Shown in pieces: positions 13,969-17,050 of a stretch of DNA of 17,050 bases. The position numbers and the translations under genes were made by a program. Positions within the stretch are counted from its first letter, which is position 1. Each line of letters starts with the position of its first letter. The notes under the pieces are model-generated. The model saw nothing but the letters and a program-made list of their open reading frames with translations, was not told the DNA's origin and did no database searches. This stretch comes from Bacteroidales bacterium UBA4893 (lineage in GTDB: Bacteria > Bacteroidota > Bacteroidia > Bacteroidales > P3), in NCBI GenBank assembly GCA_002399025.1, contig DHCV01000016.1:1-17050 (forward strand), written 5' to 3'.

Positions 13969-13997
13969 TGTTTATGCCATTAAAATATGTACCTTTG
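13967..13997 (+). promoter_or_regulatory. Promoter of the TPR-PAS-GPx unit, overlapping the ptb terminator tail
   Basis: TTTG at 13967-13970, exactly 19 bp of spacer and TACCTTTG at 13990-13997 make the best match in this window to the Bacteroidota -33/-7 consensus. The -33 TTTG is the end of the ptb terminator T-tract. The predicted start point, a few bases after 13997, leaves about 20-35 nt before the candidate ATGs at 14023 and 14038. Confidence 0.7.
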
Positions 13998-14022
13998 TGC
14001 TTATTCAAGAACCCTTTAAAAT

Positions 14023-15972
14023 ATGGATTTTGATTGTATGAAGATTACATTAACCATAAAAAGACTTGTATTAATTGCAATTATATTAGCAATTTCGATT
14101 GAAACATATTCTCAAAAGAATATTAAAGGCAGAATTTTTGAATATACTAACGAGACAAACCTTCCTTTAAGTGGAGTTGGAATTAATAATGTTTTTGACA
14201 CAGTTACTATCTTTTCAGACTCATTAGGTCATTTTGAAATTAGAATACCTGCCAAAACAAAGAAAAGTATCCCTAAACCTTTTATCAATAGAATAGAGAA
14301 AAAGGATTATATGATTATGAATGTGGTTGAAATAGATTCAGAAGATATGGATATTATAATGTGTAAGCAAGAAACATATTATTCTCTATTTAATGAGTTT
14401 AAAAGAATAGGGTTAAAAAACTTTGAAGCAACAAACAACCACAAACTTAATGAATATAGATTACAAAAAGGAAAAAAACTAATCTCTCATCAAGAATATA
14501 ATGAGTATTTAAAAGCTATTTATAATGATGAGTTAGCTTATAGGAAAACACTTAATAATACTTCTCAATACTTTGTGGAAATAGATAAAAGTAGATTTGA
14601 CAATATTATACATCAATGTATTTCTCTTATCTTAGAGAACAGGATACAAGATGCCATTGATTTATGTTCAAATCAGAACTATACCCAACAATACATTGAG
14701 CAAAATGAAAAAAGCAAAAAAGAATATATAAAAAGGCATATCGATTTCGAAATAAATCTCTTAAGGTTTTCTTCATTAAGTGATAAGTTTGAAAAGATAG
14801 GAAATACATTCTACAAGTTAGCAATATATAACATAGAGAGCATTCCTATTCTTATGGAATACGCAAATTTCCTTTACGAACAAAGAAACTTTGAGAAAGC
14901 AATTGATTGGTATAATCAAATATTAAAACGCAACACCTCTCCTTTCATAACAGCAAATATCAATAATATTCTTGGGAGTATTTACTTTATTAAAGAAGAG
15001 TATTCAAAAGCAGAAGAATTATATTATAGTGCAATAGACACCTATGATTCAATTATTCCAAAAGATTATTATTTATACTCTCCAAGTAAAGCTGAAACTC
15101 TTATCAATCTTGCTATTTTATATAAATCAACACGTAATTTTAATGAAGCTCTTTCTCCTTTTAATGAAGCATTAGAAATAAATAGAGAGTTTTCCTCCAT
15201 ATATCCAGATAAATATCTTTCCTCTTATGCAATAAACTTAATGAATTTAGCTTCATTGCATAATGAATTAAGAAACGATTCCATTTCAGTTGATTATTAT
15301 TTAGAAGCCATAATGCTTTTTGATAGTTTAAGCCAATTTAAACAAGACGAATATAAATCTCATAAAGCAACTTCATTAAATAATTTGGGACTTATCTACT
15401 ATAAGAATCAGAAATATCCAGAAGCAATAGAGGCAATGAATTCTTCATGTACTTTATATGAACAATTATCAATGGATTATCCCAAGCAATACTTACTCCA
15501 ACTTACCACCATTAAACTAAATTTAGCCTCAATAAGCAAAGAAACCGCTGACCTCTCTAAAGCAGAGAAACTTTACTTAGATGTGATTGATATTTATTAT
15601 AGTTTAGTAGATATTAATCCAATAGAAAATCTTTCTCAAATAAGTTATACTCAAAACCTTTTAGGATTGCTTTATTCAGGCATAGGAGAATACGAAAAAG
15701 CTCAAAACATATTAAAAGAAGCACTGAGAATAAGGAAAGAACTTGCAGAAAAAGATATAGACAATAACTTAGCAAAGGTTGCAGAAATACAAAATAATCT
15801 TGGAAGTGTTTTCGAATATACTGAAAACTATAATAAAGCAATCGAAATGTATAATCTTTCAATAGAATTATACGATACCTTAGCAAAAAATGGTTATTAT
15901 TTTACAGAAAAGAAAAAAGAAATTGAAGATAATATCAAAAGATTAGAACAACTATATAATAAAAACAACTGA
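14023..15972 (+). CDS. Exported tetratricopeptide-repeat protein with N-terminal carboxypeptidase-regulatory-like domain
   Basis: The longest frame is 649 residues, but the second ATG at 14038 is the more natural start. It gives MKITLTIKR, a hydrophobic core and a YSQ cleavage site, a proper signal peptide without the acidic MDFDC lead. Residues about 33-85 resemble a CarboxypepD_reg-like beta domain (IKGRIFEYTNETNLPLSGVG, then SDSLGHFEIRIPAK). After a charged helical linker come regularly spaced TPR helices: NILGSIYFIKEEY (about 317), LINLAILYKSTRNF (358), LMNLASLHNEL (406), LNNLGLIYYKNQKY (451), LNLASISKETAD (496), QNLLGLLYSGIGEY (543) and IQNNLGSVFEYTENY (589). The spacing of 45-48 residues is longer than classic 34-residue TPRs and resembles kinesin-light-chain-type repeats. 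The product is probably a periplasmic or surface scaffold; partners are unknown. It is the first gene of a three-gene unit. Confidence 0.85.
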   Translation: MDFDCMKITLTIKRLVLIAIILAISIETYSQKNIKGRIFEYTNETNLPLSGVGINNVFDTVTIFSDSLGHFEIRIPAKTKKSIPKPFINRIEKKDYMIMNVVEIDSEDMDIIMCKQETYYSLFNEFKRIGLKNFEATNNHKLNEYRLQKGKKLISHQEYNEYLKAIYNDELAYRKTLNNTSQYFVEIDKSRFDNIIHQCISLILENRIQDAIDLCSNQNYTQQYIEQNEKSKKEYIKRHIDFEINLLRFSSLSDKFEKIGNTFYKLAIYNIESIPILMEYANFLYEQRNFEKAIDWYNQILKRNTSPFITANINNILGSIYFIKEEYSKAEELYYSAIDTYDSIIPKDYYLYSPSKAETLINLAILYKSTRNFNEALSPFNEALEINREFSSIYPDKYLSSYAINLMNLASLHNELRNDSISVDYYLEAIMLFDSLSQFKQDEYKSHKATSLNNLGLIYYKNQKYPEAIEAMNSSCTLYEQLSMDYPKQYLLQLTTIKLNLASISKETADLSKAEKLYLDVIDIYYSLVDINPIENLSQISYTQNLLGLLYSGIGEYEKAQNILKEALRIRKELAEKDIDNNLAKVAEIQNNLGSVFEYTENYNKAIEMYNLSIELYDTLAKNGYYFTEKKKEIEDNIKRLEQLYNKNN

Positions 15973-16007
15973 TAATCAATTATTATAAATTAAAAAAACA
16001 AAAGAAT

Positions 16008-16346
16008 ATGGAAAATTGGGCTAATGAACTGCCTTTTGTGGCTATAACTATTTCTGATAAGAATGGTAAGATTATTGAAATGAATGAAAGAAGTGTTATG
16101 ACATTTCAAAAATCGGGAGGCAGAGAACTTATTGGCAAAGAACTATTGGATTGCCACTCTCAAAGGTCAAAAGAGATGATTCAAGAGATGATTAAAAGCA
16201 ATAAAACTAATGCTTACACAATTGAAAAAGAAGGATTAAAAAAACTAATCTATCAAACTCCTTGGTATGAAAATGAAGAATTTGGAGGATTGGTAGAGTT
16301 TTCAATTGTAATTCCTATGGATATGCCTCATTTTGTAAGAGTATAA
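16008..16346 (+). CDS. Stand-alone PAS-domain protein
   Basis: The 112-residue cytosolic product is almost entirely one PAS domain. It opens ELPFVAITISDKNGKIIEMNERSV, split here as the first strands (about 8-19) and the helix entry (about 20-31). It then has GGRELIGKELLDCHSQRSKEM (two stretches, about 37-57), LKKLIYQTPWYENEEFGG and the last strand LVEFSIVIPM. The DCHSQRS segment resembles the CHP-type PAS found in DUF438 and related small sensors. No output domain (kinase, cyclase or DNA-binding) is attached, so it would need a partner. Heme or flavin binding cannot be judged from sequence alone. It starts 35 bp after the TPR gene and ends 31 bp before the peroxidase, which fits co-transcription. 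A redox or ligand-sensing link to the peroxidase is only suggested by position. Confidence 0.8.
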   Translation: MENWANELPFVAITISDKNGKIIEMNERSVMTFQKSGGRELIGKELLDCHSQRSKEMIQEMIKSNKTNAYTIEKEGLKKLIYQTPWYENEEFGGLVEFSIVIPMDMPHFVRV

Positions 16347-16377
16347 TATTATTTTAACACTATAAAAACAGAAGAAT

Positions 16378-16959
16378 ATGAAAAAAACACAATTTAATTT
16401 ATTGACTATCTTTCTATCCATTATTTCTTTATTTACGTTCAATAATAAATCATTGGGACAAAATGAAGGGAAACAAGTAAAAGAAAGCTTTTATGATTTT
16501 AAGGCCATTTCAATTGAAGGAGAAGAGGTTTCGATGTCAGATTATAAAGGAAAAGTTGTTATTGTTGTAAATACAGCAAGTAAATGTGGCTTTACTCCTC
16601 AATTTGAAGGCTTGGAGGCTTTATATAAAAAATACAAAGACAAAGGCTTAGTTATTTTAGGATTTCCTTGCAATCAGTTTGCCAATCAAGAACCTGGAGA
16701 CGAACAACAAATCATAAATGGCTGCATGCTAAACTATGGAGTTACGTTTCCTATGTTTTCAAAAATAGATGTAAATGGCGATGATGCTCATCCACTATTT
16801 AAGTTTTTGAAGAAAGAGGCTGGAGGCACATTGGGAGATGCAATAAAATGGAACTTTACAAAATTTGTTATCAATAAGGAAGGTAAGGTTGTCAAACGTT
16901 TCTCCTCACAAACCAAACCAGAGGACATGGAAAACTTTATCCTGCTTCACCTTCAATAA
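16378..16959 (+). CDS. Exported glutathione peroxidase family protein (probably thioredoxin-type)
   Basis: It reduces hydroperoxides. The 193-residue protein has a signal peptide (MKK, core LLTIFLSIISLFTF, cleavage likely near residue 28) and then a complete GPx fold. The catalytic tetrad is present: peroxidatic Cys70 in NTASKCGFTPQ, Gln104 in QEPG, and Trp158-Asn159 in KWNFTKFVI. Cys98 sits in GFPCNQF. Cys116 (NGCMLNYGVTFPMF) is where the resolving Cys of thioredoxin-dependent GPx enzymes lies, so thioredoxin-like proteins, not glutathione, are the more likely reductant. There is no selenocysteine. Export is unusual for a bacterial GPx and implies periplasmic peroxide defence, with an extracytoplasmic reductant needed. 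It is last in the TPR-PAS-GPx set; no terminator is visible in 16960-17050. An ATG at 17036 may begin another gene, but only five codons are in the window. Confidence 0.93.
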   Translation: MKKTQFNLLTIFLSIISLFTFNNKSLGQNEGKQVKESFYDFKAISIEGEEVSMSDYKGKVVIVVNTASKCGFTPQFEGLEALYKKYKDKGLVILGFPCNQFANQEPGDEQQIINGCMLNYGVTFPMFSKIDVNGDDAHPLFKFLKKEAGGTLGDAIKWNFTKFVINKEGKVVKRFSSQTKPEDMENFILLHLQ

Positions 16960-17050
16960 TACTTTAATAATCAGATGAATTACTTCTAAAAAAACTAAAA
17001 TTTGCTAAGATTAAACTAAAATAAAAACGGCTCAGATGAAATATTTGGGG

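Noticed and set aside
16994..17003. Promoter-like TAAAATTTG near the right edge
   Set aside because: It has one base too many between TA and TTTG and no -33 partner; only a possible start for a gene beginning at 17036.
17036..17050. Start of a further gene (ATG AAA TAT TTG GGG)
   Set aside because: Only five codons are in the window, so coding cannot be supported.

Overview
The window reads as about 17 kb of chromosome from an AT-rich Bacteroidota, probably an anaerobic member of the Bacteroidales or a close relative. The evidence is a type IX secretion (T9SS) type A C-terminal sorting domain, a lipoprotein with a Bacteroidota-style acidic patch after its lipobox, and a DUF2723/TMEM260-like membrane protein. 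Clear Shine-Dalgarno sequences are scarce, and promoter-like TAnnTTTG boxes, the -7 element of Bacteroidota sigma factors, lie before most transcription units. A phosphotransbutyrylase and an arginine deiminase suggest fermentative metabolism. Species-level placement is not possible from this sequence alone.

Layout. (1) 1-2330, secreted and surface proteins: the C-terminal end of a thermolysin-like (M4) metallopeptidase cut by the window edge, a small outer-membrane beta-barrel, a short degenerate piece resembling the peptidase's C-terminal surface motif, and a T9SS cargo protein followed by a strong terminator. (2) 2492-3682: arginine deiminase behind its own promoter. (3) 3737-8985: four co-directional genes, a large DUF2723 multispanning protein, aspartate 1-decarboxylase (panD), a YbhN/LPG-synthase-type flippase-like protein and a heptose-1-phosphate adenylyltransferase (rfaE2/hldE C-terminal type). 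Most of these point to cell-envelope glycan work, with a coenzyme A precursor step embedded. (4) 9064-9486: a DUF1801 protein, convergent with the next block.

(5) 9505-11806, minus strand: a lipoprotein, a GNAT acetyltransferase and the endolytic murein transglycosylase MltG, likely one transcription unit. (6) 11807-12107: a 301-bp divergent intergenic region with promoter-like boxes at both ends and a five-unit 21-bp tandem repeat between them. (7) 12108-12884: an exported protein I do not recognise. (8) 13002-13907: phosphate butyryltransferase without a butyrate kinase beside it, closed by a strong terminator. (9) 14023-16959: an exported TPR protein, a stand-alone PAS-domain protein and an exported glutathione peroxidase, spaced like an operon. 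Its promoter -33 box appears to be the tail of the preceding terminator.

I found no phage, transposon, CRISPR, toxin-antitoxin or defence genes and no tRNA or rRNA. Most of the window is ordinary housekeeping and envelope content. The unusual parts are the 21-bp repeat array, the motif relic at 1209-1367, the terminator/promoter overlap and the orphan genes around 11.1-12.9 kb.
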